Below are positions 1-6,555 of a stretch of 64,000 bases of DNA, piece by piece; within the stretch, counting starts at the first letter, position 1, and every line of letters begins with the position of its first letter. Position numbers and translations under genes: made by a program. A model generated the notes under the pieces. That model did not search any database. It had not been told where the DNA came from and worked only from the letters and a program-made list of their open reading frames with translations. Source of the DNA: an uncultured Collinsella sp. (lineage in GTDB: Bacteria > Actinomycetota > Coriobacteriia > Coriobacteriales > Coriobacteriaceae); NCBI GenBank assembly GCA_905194675.1, contig CAJJTG010000006.1, positions 4,703-68,702 on the forward strand, read 5' to 3'.

Positions 1-1
1 G

Positions 2-463
2 ACAAGCGGTATGCACGGCGCCGACCGCATCGGCGGCCTGTCAAGCGCCAACGGCATCGTGTTTGGGCGCATCGCGGGCGCATCGGCAGCCCTTGCAGCG
101 CAGAAAGAGCCTAAGGCGGCCCTGAAGGCGGATATCACCCTCCCCCAGTACGGCATTGCCACAACAGACGCCGAACACCTGACACGCGGCCTTAAGCACA
201 CGATGAGCACCTATTGCATGATCAACCGCACCGAGACGGGCCTATCCGAGGCACTACACGAGCTTGAGGGCTTGAAGACGGAGGCAACGACCTTGAGCAC
301 ACAGAAAGCCCAGGACAGCGAGATCGCAGCCCTCGCCCGCCTGCAATCGCAGATTCAACTAGCACAGGAAATGGTCAAAGCCATGCGTAAGCGAACCGAA
401 AGTCTCGGATCGCACTATCGAGCGGATTATACTGGGCACCTATCTAAAGCAGAACACAACTAA
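2..463 (+). CDS. C-terminal part of a fumarate-reductase/aspartate-oxidase-like flavoprotein (5' end outside window)
   Basis: The reading frame is open from base 2, so the gene begins upstream of the window. The first residues, TSGMHGADRIGGLSSANGIV, match the FAD-binding region of the succinate dehydrogenase/fumarate reductase flavoprotein family, where a conserved SG.HGANR.GG segment precedes a Gly/Ala-rich helix (GRIAGASAA). The last ~110 residues are helical and charged, as in the family's C-terminal domain. The exact substrate (fumarate, urocanate, other) cannot be told from this fragment. A GC-rich hairpin follows the stop. Confidence 0.7.
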   Translation, partial: TSGMHGADRIGGLSSANGIVFGRIAGASAALAAQKEPKAALKADITLPQYGIATTDAEHLTRGLKHTMSTYCMINRTETGLSEALHELEGLKTEATTLSTQKAQDSEIAALARLQSQIQLAQEMVKAMRKRTESLGSHYRADYTGHLSKAEHN

Positions 464-472
464 TCGATATCT

Positions 473-508
473 ATGGGCCCCTTGAGCTCGAAGTGGCTCG
501 GGGCCCAT
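473..508 (+). terminator. GC-rich hairpin after the flavoprotein gene
   Basis: ATGGGCCCC pairs with GGGGCCCAT, with an inner GAGC/GCTC pairing. No strong T run follows, so this is a weak or Rho-assisted terminator candidate lying between the flavoprotein gene and dinD. Confidence 0.4.
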
Positions 509-591
509 TCGTGTCCGCACGGCAGCGTATCCTTATTCTAAATACAGAGCTGGCAAAGCCCGCATAAACAATAGACCAGCGAGGAGGAAAT

Positions 592-1452
592 ATGGACAGT
601 AGAGATATCGAGAAGTGGCGTGTCGAACTTGATAGCTACGCCAATGTGGAAGACGGCGTTGAGTATTGGCTCGCACGCGATTTAATGGAACCCCTAGGAT
701 ACGTCCAATGGCGCAATTTTGAGACTGCAATTAAGAGGGCAATGGCATCGTGTGAAGTCAACGAAATGCCTGTTGTTTCCTATTTTGTTGAAACCAGCAA
801 AATAGTACCTACAGGAATAGGACAAAAAGCAGTCAAAGACTATAAGTTAACGCGCTACGCATGCTATTTAATCGCCCAAAACGGAGACCCAAACAAGCCA
901 GAGATCGCGCTCGCGCAGGCGTACTTCGCCGTGCAGACCCGCCGCCAAGAGCTCATAGAGCAGCGCTTTGCAGAGATTCAGCGCTTGCAGGCGCGCCACT
1001 CGCTATCCGATTCAGAGAAACAGCTCTCGGGTATTGCGTTCAAACGCGGCGTGGGCTCCAAAGGATTCGCGATCATCAAGTCGAAGGGCGATGAAGCGTT
1101 ATTCGGCGGTAGAAGCACGGCGGAAATGAAGCAGCAGCTCGGCGTACCTAAGAGCGCGGCATTGGCGGACAGGTTAGCCGATGTCCTCATCAAAGCAAAG
1201 GACCTTACGAACTCGATGACGACCTTCAACGCCGAGGAACACGACCTGTACGGCCTGGACCAGATCAAACAAGAGCACGTCGAGAACAACACGAGCGTGC
1301 GTGGCAGCCTCATCGACCGCGGAATTGTCCCCGAGAACCTACCACCTGCCGAGGATACAAAAAAGCTCGAGCGTCGCGTGAAGGCAGACGAGAAGAAACT
1401 CAAGGAGGGTACTGACGGTTTTACCGATCCCCAGGGTAGACTCGATCTGTGA
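592..1452 (+). CDS. dinD: DNA damage-inducible protein D (DinD)
   Basis: The 286-aa product matches DinD. A BRO-N-type N-terminal region (LARDLMEPLGYVQWRNFETA, about residues 23-42) is followed by the RYACYLIAQNGDPNKPEIALAQ-type stretch around residues 88-110 and a charged helical C-terminal half. In E. coli DinD is LexA-controlled and modulates RecA activity; that role is not provable here. The start is supported by GAGGAGG seven bases upstream. I see no obvious LexA box. The gene sits next to duplicated tRNA sequence, a common setting for mobile-element cargo, and its 5' half (620-880) is more AT-rich than the surrounding genes, which suggests acquisition. Confidence 0.85.
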   Translation: MDSRDIEKWRVELDSYANVEDGVEYWLARDLMEPLGYVQWRNFETAIKRAMASCEVNEMPVVSYFVETSKIVPTGIGQKAVKDYKLTRYACYLIAQNGDPNKPEIALAQAYFAVQTRRQELIEQRFAEIQRLQARHSLSDSEKQLSGIAFKRGVGSKGFAIIKSKGDEALFGGRSTAEMKQQLGVPKSAALADRLADVLIKAKDLTNSMTTFNAEEHDLYGLDQIKQEHVENNTSVRGSLIDRGIVPENLPPAEDTKKLERRVKADEKKLKEGTDGFTDPQGRLDL

Positions 1453-1457
1453 AAGCG

Positions 1458-1503
1458 GCTCCGCGCCCTTTCGGGTTCGACCCCATGCGAGGTCAACAAA
1501 AAA
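1458..1503. repeat. Direct repeat unit, copy 1 (downstream of tRNA-Lys)
   Basis: A 46-base block beginning GCTCCGCGCCCTTTCGGG and ending in a run of A is repeated without change at 1637-1682, offset 179 bp. Each copy lies just beyond the terminator of a tRNA-Lys 3' sequence on the minus strand, so the two copies bound a tandem duplication. Confidence 0.85.
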
Positions 1504-1529
1504 AGACGGCCAACTCTCGTTGACCGTCT
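1498..1529 (-). terminator. Terminator of the duplicated tRNA-Lys 3' fragment
   Basis: Read on the minus strand, AGACGGTCAACGAGAGTTGG folds against CCGTCT and runs into seven Ts. It corresponds in position to the true tRNA-Lys terminator in the other half of the duplication, although the stem sequence differs. Confidence 0.7.
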
Positions 1530-1536
1530 AAACTTG

Positions 1537-1556
1537 CTTTGGTGGGCCGTCAGGGG
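1537..1556 (-). pseudogene. tRNA-Lys 3'-end fragment
   Basis: Twenty bases (CTTTGGTGGGCCGTCAGGGG on the plus strand) are identical to 1714-1733, the 3' acceptor and part of the T arm of tRNA-Lys including the encoded CCA. The rest of the tRNA is absent; 1557-1636 instead holds a string of short GC palindromes (for example GCCTGCTTCGCAGGC). It resembles an attachment-site remnant or a decayed tandem tRNA copy. Confidence 0.7.
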
Positions 1557-1636
1557 GTCAGCCTGCTTCGCAGGCGGCCGCTGCGGCGCCAAGGCGCCTT
1601 GCGCGCTGCGCTGACAAACGCTTACGCGTTTCCTCA

Positions 1637-1682
1637 GCTCCGCGCCCTTTCGGGTTCGACCCCATGCGAGGTCAACAAAAAA
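1637..1682. repeat. Direct repeat unit, copy 2
   Basis: Identical over 46 bases to 1458-1503. It lies directly downstream of the functional tRNA-Lys terminator on the minus strand. Confidence 0.85.
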
Positions 1683-1707
1683 GCGACCAGCCGAAGCCAG
1701 TCGCTTT
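1677..1707 (-). terminator. tRNA-Lys terminator
   Basis: On the minus strand GCGACTGGC-TTCG-GCTGGTCGC forms a nine-pair stem with a TTCG tetraloop, followed by six Ts. It ends the tRNA-His/tRNA-Lys transcript. Confidence 0.8.
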
Positions 1708-1716
1708 AATAATCTT

Positions 1717-1792
1717 TGGTGGGCCGTCAGGGGTTCGAACCCTGGACCTTGGGATTAAGAGTCCCCTGCTCTACCAACTGAGCTAACGACCC
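1717..1792 (-). tRNA. tRNA-Lys (anticodon CTT)
   Basis: The reverse complement gives a full cloverleaf: acceptor GGGTCGT against ACGGCCC, anticodon loop CTCTTAA (anticodon CTT) on a GGGGA/TCCCC stem, T arm with GGTTCGAACCC-type sequence, and an encoded CCA. It is 76 nt long and probably co-transcribed with tRNA-His 22 bases upstream. Confidence 0.96.
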
Positions 1793-1814
1793 GATATCAA
1801 CACGAAGCAAGAAC

Positions 1815-1892
1815 TGGGGTGGGTAAAGGGACTCGAACCCTCGACCTACGGGACCACAACCCGTCGCTCTAGCCAACTGAGCTACACCCACC
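1815..1892 (-). tRNA. tRNA-His (anticodon GTG)
   Basis: The reverse complement folds as a tRNA with the extra G-1 typical of tRNA-His: G-1 plus acceptor GTGGGTG pairing TACCCAC, discriminator C, and encoded CCA. The anticodon loop is TTGTGGT (GTG) on an ACGGG/CCCGT stem. Confidence 0.96.
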
Positions 1893-2056
1893 GTGTCCTG
1901 TGCGCTTCGCGCTCGACTATTATTGCAAGGAACGCCACGCGATGCAAGCCCCAATTTTCAAGTATTTTGAAAAGAGTTTTTCGAGACCATTTCGAGCAAA
2001 TCCCACCGGTTTCATAGGAGTAAACTTGCCCCACCCCGATGTTCGAAAGGACAAGC

Positions 2057-3238
2057 ATGAAAGAACTCTCCAACCGCACGGCAAGATTTACCGATTCGGT
2101 CATCCGCCGCATGACACGCATCTCCAATAAGTACGGCGCCGTCAACCTATCGCAGGGCTTCCCCGACTTCGATCCCCCGGCGCAGCTGCTCGATAGCCTC
2201 AGCGCCATCGCCGCCGATCCCAAGCCGCTCTATCACCAGTACTCCATAACCTGGGGCTCCCAGGCCATGCGCGAGGCACTCGCCGCCAAACAGGAGCACT
2301 TTATGGGCATGCCGGTCGACCCCAACCAGAATATCGTGGTCACCTGCGGTTCCACCGAGGCCATGATGGCCGCCATGATGACGGTCACGAACCCCGGCGA
2401 CAAGGTCGTCATCTTCTCGCCGTTCTACGAGAACTACGGCGCCGACACGATCCTTTCGGGTGCCGAGCCCATCTACGTGCCGCTCAACCCGCCCACATTC
2501 GACTTTGACCGCGAGACACTCGAGGCGGCCTTCCGCGACAACGACCCCAAGGCCATCGTCCTGTGCAACCCTTCCAACCCCTGCGGCAAGGTCTTTACGC
2601 GCGAGGAGCTCACCTTTATCGCCGACCTCTGCAAAAAGTACGACGCCTATTGCATCACCGACGAGGTATACGAGCACATCGTCTACGCACCCCATGAGCA
2701 CGTCTACATGGCCACGCTGCCTGGCATGTTCGAGCGCACCATCAGCTGCAGCTCGCTGTCCAAGACCTACTCCATCACCGGCTGGCGTCTGGGCTACACT
2801 ATCGCCCCTGCCGAAATCACCGAGCGCATCAAAAAGGTCCACGACTTTCTCACCGTGGGCGCCGCCGCCCCCCTGCAGGAAGCCGTCGTCACCGCACTCA
2901 ATTTCGACGACAGCTATTACGATGAGGTCCTCGACCTCTATACCGCCAAACGCGACCTGTTCTGCCAGGGACTCGACAGCATCGGTCTTGAGCATAACGT
3001 TCCGCAGGGCGCCTACTACGTCATAATGGACATCTCTGAGTTTGGCTATGACAGCGACCTCGAGTTCTGTGAAGACCTCGCGTCTAAAGTGGGTGTGGGC
3101 GCCGTGCCCGGCTCGAGCTTCTTCCGCGAGCCCGTCAACCATCTGATTCGTTTCCACTTTGCCAAGCGAGACGAGACGCTTAACGCGGCGCTGGAGAACC
3201 TCAAGTCGCTACGTGATAAAATCAAGCCGCGCGGGTAA
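2057..3238 (+). CDS. Class I/II pyridoxal-phosphate aminotransferase
   Basis: The 393-aa product is a fold-type I aminotransferase of the aspartate/aromatic/kynurenine type, transferring an amino group from an amino acid to a 2-oxo acid. Visible are the N-terminal VNLSQGFPDFD motif (about 29-39), the cofactor-binding stretch TDEVY (201-205) and the Schiff-base lysine K236 in SCSSLSKTYSITGWRLGY. Length is normal for the family. I chose the ATG at 2057, which has AAAGGA seven bases upstream, over an in-frame ATG at 2039 with no ribosome site. Substrate specificity cannot be read from sequence; the SQGFPDF motif is common in methionine/kynurenine aminotransferases. It stands alone and is followed by a terminator. 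Confidence 0.88.
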   Translation: MKELSNRTARFTDSVIRRMTRISNKYGAVNLSQGFPDFDPPAQLLDSLSAIAADPKPLYHQYSITWGSQAMREALAAKQEHFMGMPVDPNQNIVVTCGSTEAMMAAMMTVTNPGDKVVIFSPFYENYGADTILSGAEPIYVPLNPPTFDFDRETLEAAFRDNDPKAIVLCNPSNPCGKVFTREELTFIADLCKKYDAYCITDEVYEHIVYAPHEHVYMATLPGMFERTISCSSLSKTYSITGWRLGYTIAPAEITERIKKVHDFLTVGAAAPLQEAVVTALNFDDSYYDEVLDLYTAKRDLFCQGLDSIGLEHNVPQGAYYVIMDISEFGYDSDLEFCEDLASKVGVGAVPGSSFFREPVNHLIRFHFAKRDETLNAALENLKSLRDKIKPRG

Positions 3239-3265
3239 GGACGGCCCGGCAACTAAAGCAACCAA

Positions 3266-3306
3266 AGAAGCCCCGCACCGCCCGCCGCGTTGCGAGGCTT
3301 CTTTCT
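3266..3306 (+). terminator. Rho-independent terminator after the aminotransferase gene
   Basis: AAAGAAGCCCCGC pairs with GCGAGGCTTCTTT around a GC-rich loop, with a short T-rich tail. Confidence 0.75.
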
Positions 3307-3379
3307 ATAGCGCTTTCTTAAATGGTTTAGAGCTCTATACTTTAGTCACGGAGCAACTCGTCCCAGAGAGAGGAATACT

Positions 3380-4270
3380 ATGGCAGAGCAGCAGCTTATC
3401 GGAGCGCTCGAGGCCGGTGGCACCAAGATGGTCTGCGCCACGGGCTATGCGGACGGTACGGTCCTAGAGCGCGAGCAGATCGCGACCACGACCCCGCAGG
3501 AGACCGTCGAGGCCGTCAACGCATGGTTTGCCGACAAGGGCATCGCCGCGCTGGGCATCGGCGCATTTGGCCCCACCGCAGTCAACCCCGCTTCGCCCCA
3601 ATACGGCAAGATCCTGGAGACGCCCAAAACGGCATGGCGCTACTTTGACCTGCTGGGCACTATCCAAAACGAGCTCAATATCCCCTGCGGCTACGATACC
3701 GACGTCAACGTCGCCTGCCTGGGCGAGGTCACGTTTGGTTGCGCCAAGGGCCTCACCGACGTGGTCTACCTGACCATCGGTACCGGCGTGGGCGCCGGCG
3801 TGCTCTCGGGCGGTAAGCTCGTGCACGGCATGATGCATCCCGAGGCCGGCCACATCCTGGTCACGCGCGACCCGCGCGACACCATTGGCGAGCACAGCGC
3901 CTGCCCCTTCCACGACAACTGTCTCGAGGGCCTCATCGCCGGCCCCGGCGTTAAAAAGCGCTGGGATGGCAAGAGCGCCGGAGACATGGCCGATGACCCG
4001 GAGGCCATGGACCTGCTCGCCGGCTATCTGGCACAGGCACTCATGACCTACACGCTGTGCTACGCGCCGCAAAAGATCATCATCGGCGGCGGCGTGGCCG
4101 ACCACACCCCCATCGTGCCGCTCGCACGCAAGAAGTGCGCCGAGATGCTCAACGGCTATATCGTCACGCCCGAGGTCAACGACATCGATAGCTACATCGT
4201 CAACAACAGCCTCGAGGGCAAGCAGGGCATCATGGGTTGCCTTGCCCTGGGCGCACAGGCGCTTCAGTAG
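3380..4270 (+). CDS. ROK-family sugar kinase (fructokinase type)
   Basis: This 296-aa protein carries the ROK signature: an N-terminal phosphate-binding loop (GALEAGGTKMVCA, about 8-20), the second glycine-rich segment YLTIGTGVGAGVLSGG near 131-146, the HPEAGHI catalytic/metal region, and the ROK zinc site CPFHDNCLEG. The zinc site and overall pattern match bacterial ROK fructokinases (ScrK/GmuE-like), which phosphorylate fructose or mannose with ATP in the cytosol. The start is well supported by GAGAGGA ahead of ATG. There is no transporter or regulator alongside, so substrate is uncertain. Confidence 0.88.
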   Translation: MAEQQLIGALEAGGTKMVCATGYADGTVLEREQIATTTPQETVEAVNAWFADKGIAALGIGAFGPTAVNPASPQYGKILETPKTAWRYFDLLGTIQNELNIPCGYDTDVNVACLGEVTFGCAKGLTDVVYLTIGTGVGAGVLSGGKLVHGMMHPEAGHILVTRDPRDTIGEHSACPFHDNCLEGLIAGPGVKKRWDGKSAGDMADDPEAMDLLAGYLAQALMTYTLCYAPQKIIIGGGVADHTPIVPLARKKCAEMLNGYIVTPEVNDIDSYIVNNSLEGKQGIMGCLALGAQALQ

Positions 4271-4352
4271 CAGATGCACCCACAGGGCGTGGCGCGCCCG
4301 GCAAATCCGACCTACGGAACGACGCCACCACGCCTCATATAAGCCCTCAAAT

Positions 4353-4399
4353 AAAAAAGGCCGCCTAGGACCAAACAATACGTCCTAGGCGGCCTTTTT
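4353..4399. terminator. Bidirectional terminator between ROK kinase and VanZ genes
   Basis: AAAAAAGGCCGCCTAGGAC and GTCCTAGGCGGCCTTTTT form a long perfect stem with A and T runs on the two sides, so it can stop transcription both ways. The minus-strand VanZ stop codon lies inside it. Confidence 0.88.
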
Positions 4400-4834
4400 G
4401 GCGCACATCAGCGACCGTAAGAGATATCGGAGCACAACGCCCGTTGCCGCTCCACAGCAGTCGATCATCACATCGGTGATCATGCCGGCGCGTCCCGGCA
4501 CAAAGAGCTGAATCGTCTCGTCAATCGAAGGAATCAGCAGCAGGAACACCGCCGTGGGCAGCAGCACGTCAAAGGTGCGCCGGCCCTCAAAATCAAAGGC
4601 GTGCGTTGCCAGGATGCCGAGCACCATATACTCGGAAAAATGCGCGCACTTGCGAACAACAAAGTTGGTCACCCATTCATATGGAAGTCCCACGCCGTGC
4701 AGGAAACAGCGAATAGCTTCCATGACCGTTAGGCTCAGCGAACCCGACCCCGAGCCGGGAACCAGCGAATTGCCCCAGATCAAGAGCGCCATCAGGCAGG
4801 TCACGACCGCCCATTTTCGATTGATCTTAACCAT
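4385..4834 (-). CDS. VanZ-family membrane protein
   Basis: The protein of about 149 aa has four predicted membrane segments and the VanZ hallmarks: a loop with FVVRKCAHFSEYMVLGILA (the R-K-x-x-H-x-x-E/Y pattern) and SIDETIQLFVPGRAGMITDVMIDCCGAATG (Asp-Glu-Gln and R.G...D). VanZ proteins are named for low-level teicoplanin resistance in enterococci, but most chromosomal members have no proven function. I chose the ATG at 4834 because it lies just beyond the upstream gene and has GGAGG 12 bases ahead; an ATG at 4867 would overlap the upstream gene. It is probably co-transcribed with the hypothetical gene at 4842-6242. Confidence 0.82.
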   Translation of the reverse strand: MVKINRKWAVVTCLMALLIWGNSLVPGSGSGSLSLTVMEAIRCFLHGVGLPYEWVTNFVVRKCAHFSEYMVLGILATHAFDFEGRRTFDVLLPTAVFLLLIPSIDETIQLFVPGRAGMITDVMIDCCGAATGVVLRYLLRSLMCAKKAA

Positions 4835-4841
4835 GCAGAAG

Positions 4842-6242
4842 TTATGCCTCCGCGCGAAGCGGCGCAAAGCTGGCGGTACCGCCCTCGATAACGCTCAGAT
4901 AGGCACGGCCCGTACGCTTGGCGGTAGAGGACTGCAGGCGCTCGATCTCTTCCTCGAGGATCTGATTAACGCGCTCGTGACGACGATTTTCCATAATGCC
5001 GGCGGCAATAGCCTCGGCTCGCTCAATGCTCTCGCGCGAGATACGGGCGGTATCCTCGGGGAACACAGCGCTGTGACGGCCGACATAAGCGGGAGCAGCA
5101 GGCTGAGGGGCAGCGACGGGAGCGGGCGCTACAACAGGAGCAGGCTCGTCAATCTCATCCAGAATCGCGGTGGCGGCGGCCCACATGTCCTCGTGGCCCG
5201 AGTAATCGGCCATGGGGACATCAACCTCGAGCGAGGCGTCCGGAAGGTCGCCGGTGTCGATGCGATCTTGGGCATCAATCGATGCGGTGATGGCTGCAGG
5301 CTCATCGAGGTCATCGAGATCGATGTCCGCGGCACCGGAGATGATAGGCATGCTGGCGAGGTTTGCGTTGTAGGGCGCAGCCTCAGCCGCCTGCTGCTGG
5401 GCAGGAGCGCCCCAAAGCGAGCTTTCGGCGGCACGGCGGGCGGCAACGGCCTCCTCGTCCGCGGCCATGGCTTCATCAACGTACGAATTGTCGGCAGAAG
5501 CGTTCGCGTCCGCCGAGGTAGCGCTGTAGGCGTTATTGGCTGCCGCGTTGGCGACGAGTGCCACGAAAGCCGCCGTGCTGCCCGCAGGGGCGGCCTGGGA
5601 GCCAGACACGGCGCGTGCCGCGGCGGCGATGTCGTCGCGATTGAAGGAGCCGGTCTGCCCGCCGTTGGTGAGCTCGTCGATGGCGACTTGATAGACGTCG
5701 CGCGAGTGTGCAGGGTCGCAGCTCACCGGCGAATCGTCGTCGAGCATACTGTCGATCATGGACCAAGCCTCGTCCTCGTCCATAGCATCTGCGGCTCGAG
5801 CGATGGTAGGGACACCATCATCGGCATGACGGCGCTGGAACGCACCAGTCAGGCCGGAAAGGAATGCCGAGGTAGACTGCTCCGCCTGAGCCTGAGAAGC
5901 AGAAGTCGCAGCGTAAGGAGTCGCATCCTGCTGCTGAGCTGGAATCGAGGCGGTCTTGAACTCGCTTTGATGCTGATTGAGATTGGCGGCACCGCCCATG
6001 GCATCGGGCTGGAACAGACGCTCTTCACGCTGCGCACGGTACTCGGAGATACCCAGCGAGGCGGCATAGATACCCACGCCCGCCACCGCACCCACGGCGA
6101 AGGGAACCGCACCCGCCACGACCGTCTCGTTCACCGACGAAAACGGCAGCGTCGCGGCATACATAACCACGGGAGCGGCAAGGCCGATCCCGCACGAAAG
6201 TCCGGCAAGGACTGCTCGTTGTGTTGCATCAGAAGAAGCCAT
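4842..6242 (-). CDS. Hypothetical membrane-anchored Ala/Asp-rich protein
   Basis: I do not recognise this 466-aa protein. Two hydrophobic segments near the N terminus (about 9-34 and 40-62) suggest a short membrane hairpin. A long acidic, Ala/Gln/Ser-rich and probably disordered cytoplasmic region follows, with clusters such as DEDEAW and DIDLDDLDE. Residues about 405-445 form a charged helix with an IERAEAIAAG...EEEIERLQ coiled-coil pattern, and the end is more ordered (GRAYLSVIEGGTASF). The start is supported by GGGGAG six bases upstream. It precedes the VanZ gene with almost no gap, so the two likely form an operon. An envelope or division-linked scaffold is possible but not shown. Confidence 0.75.
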   Translation of the reverse strand: MASSDATQRAVLAGLSCGIGLAAPVVMYAATLPFSSVNETVVAGAVPFAVGAVAGVGIYAASLGISEYRAQREERLFQPDAMGGAANLNQHQSEFKTASIPAQQQDATPYAATSASQAQAEQSTSAFLSGLTGAFQRRHADDGVPTIARAADAMDEDEAWSMIDSMLDDDSPVSCDPAHSRDVYQVAIDELTNGGQTGSFNRDDIAAAARAVSGSQAAPAGSTAAFVALVANAAANNAYSATSADANASADNSYVDEAMAADEEAVAARRAAESSLWGAPAQQQAAEAAPYNANLASMPIISGAADIDLDDLDEPAAITASIDAQDRIDTGDLPDASLEVDVPMADYSGHEDMWAAATAILDEIDEPAPVVAPAPVAAPQPAAPAYVGRHSAVFPEDTARISRESIERAEAIAAGIMENRRHERVNQILEEEIERLQSSTAKRTGRAYLSVIEGGTASFAPLRAEA

Positions 6243-6486
6243 GAGCTCTCCCCATCTTCCAGCACCCAAATCGCATCATTCAGTTGGCTGCGCGAGAGAA
6301 GATGAAGCGGGGCTATGCCCCAAAGCAACGGTATATGGTTCGTTTCATCTGCGTTTTCCGTCGCGAAGCTTAAAAGCTATTATGCGAAACCGCCCCGTCG
6401 ATTGCAAGCGACGATGTCGGATTGAAACGGGAAACCTGCTGCTCGTCGGTCTTATGGTTAAAAATAAGCGCGGAGCGGCGATATGG

Positions 6487-6519
6487 AAAAGGGCCGAGGC
6501 TCAAAGCCCCGACCCTTTA
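6487..6519 (-). terminator. rho terminator
   Basis: On the minus strand AAAGGGTCGGGGC pairs with GCCTCGGCCCTTTT around TTTGA. It lies about 40 bases beyond the rho stop codon. Confidence 0.75.
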
Positions 6520-6555
6520 TCGCATTGATGGCTATCGCTGCGTGTGGATGACAAC

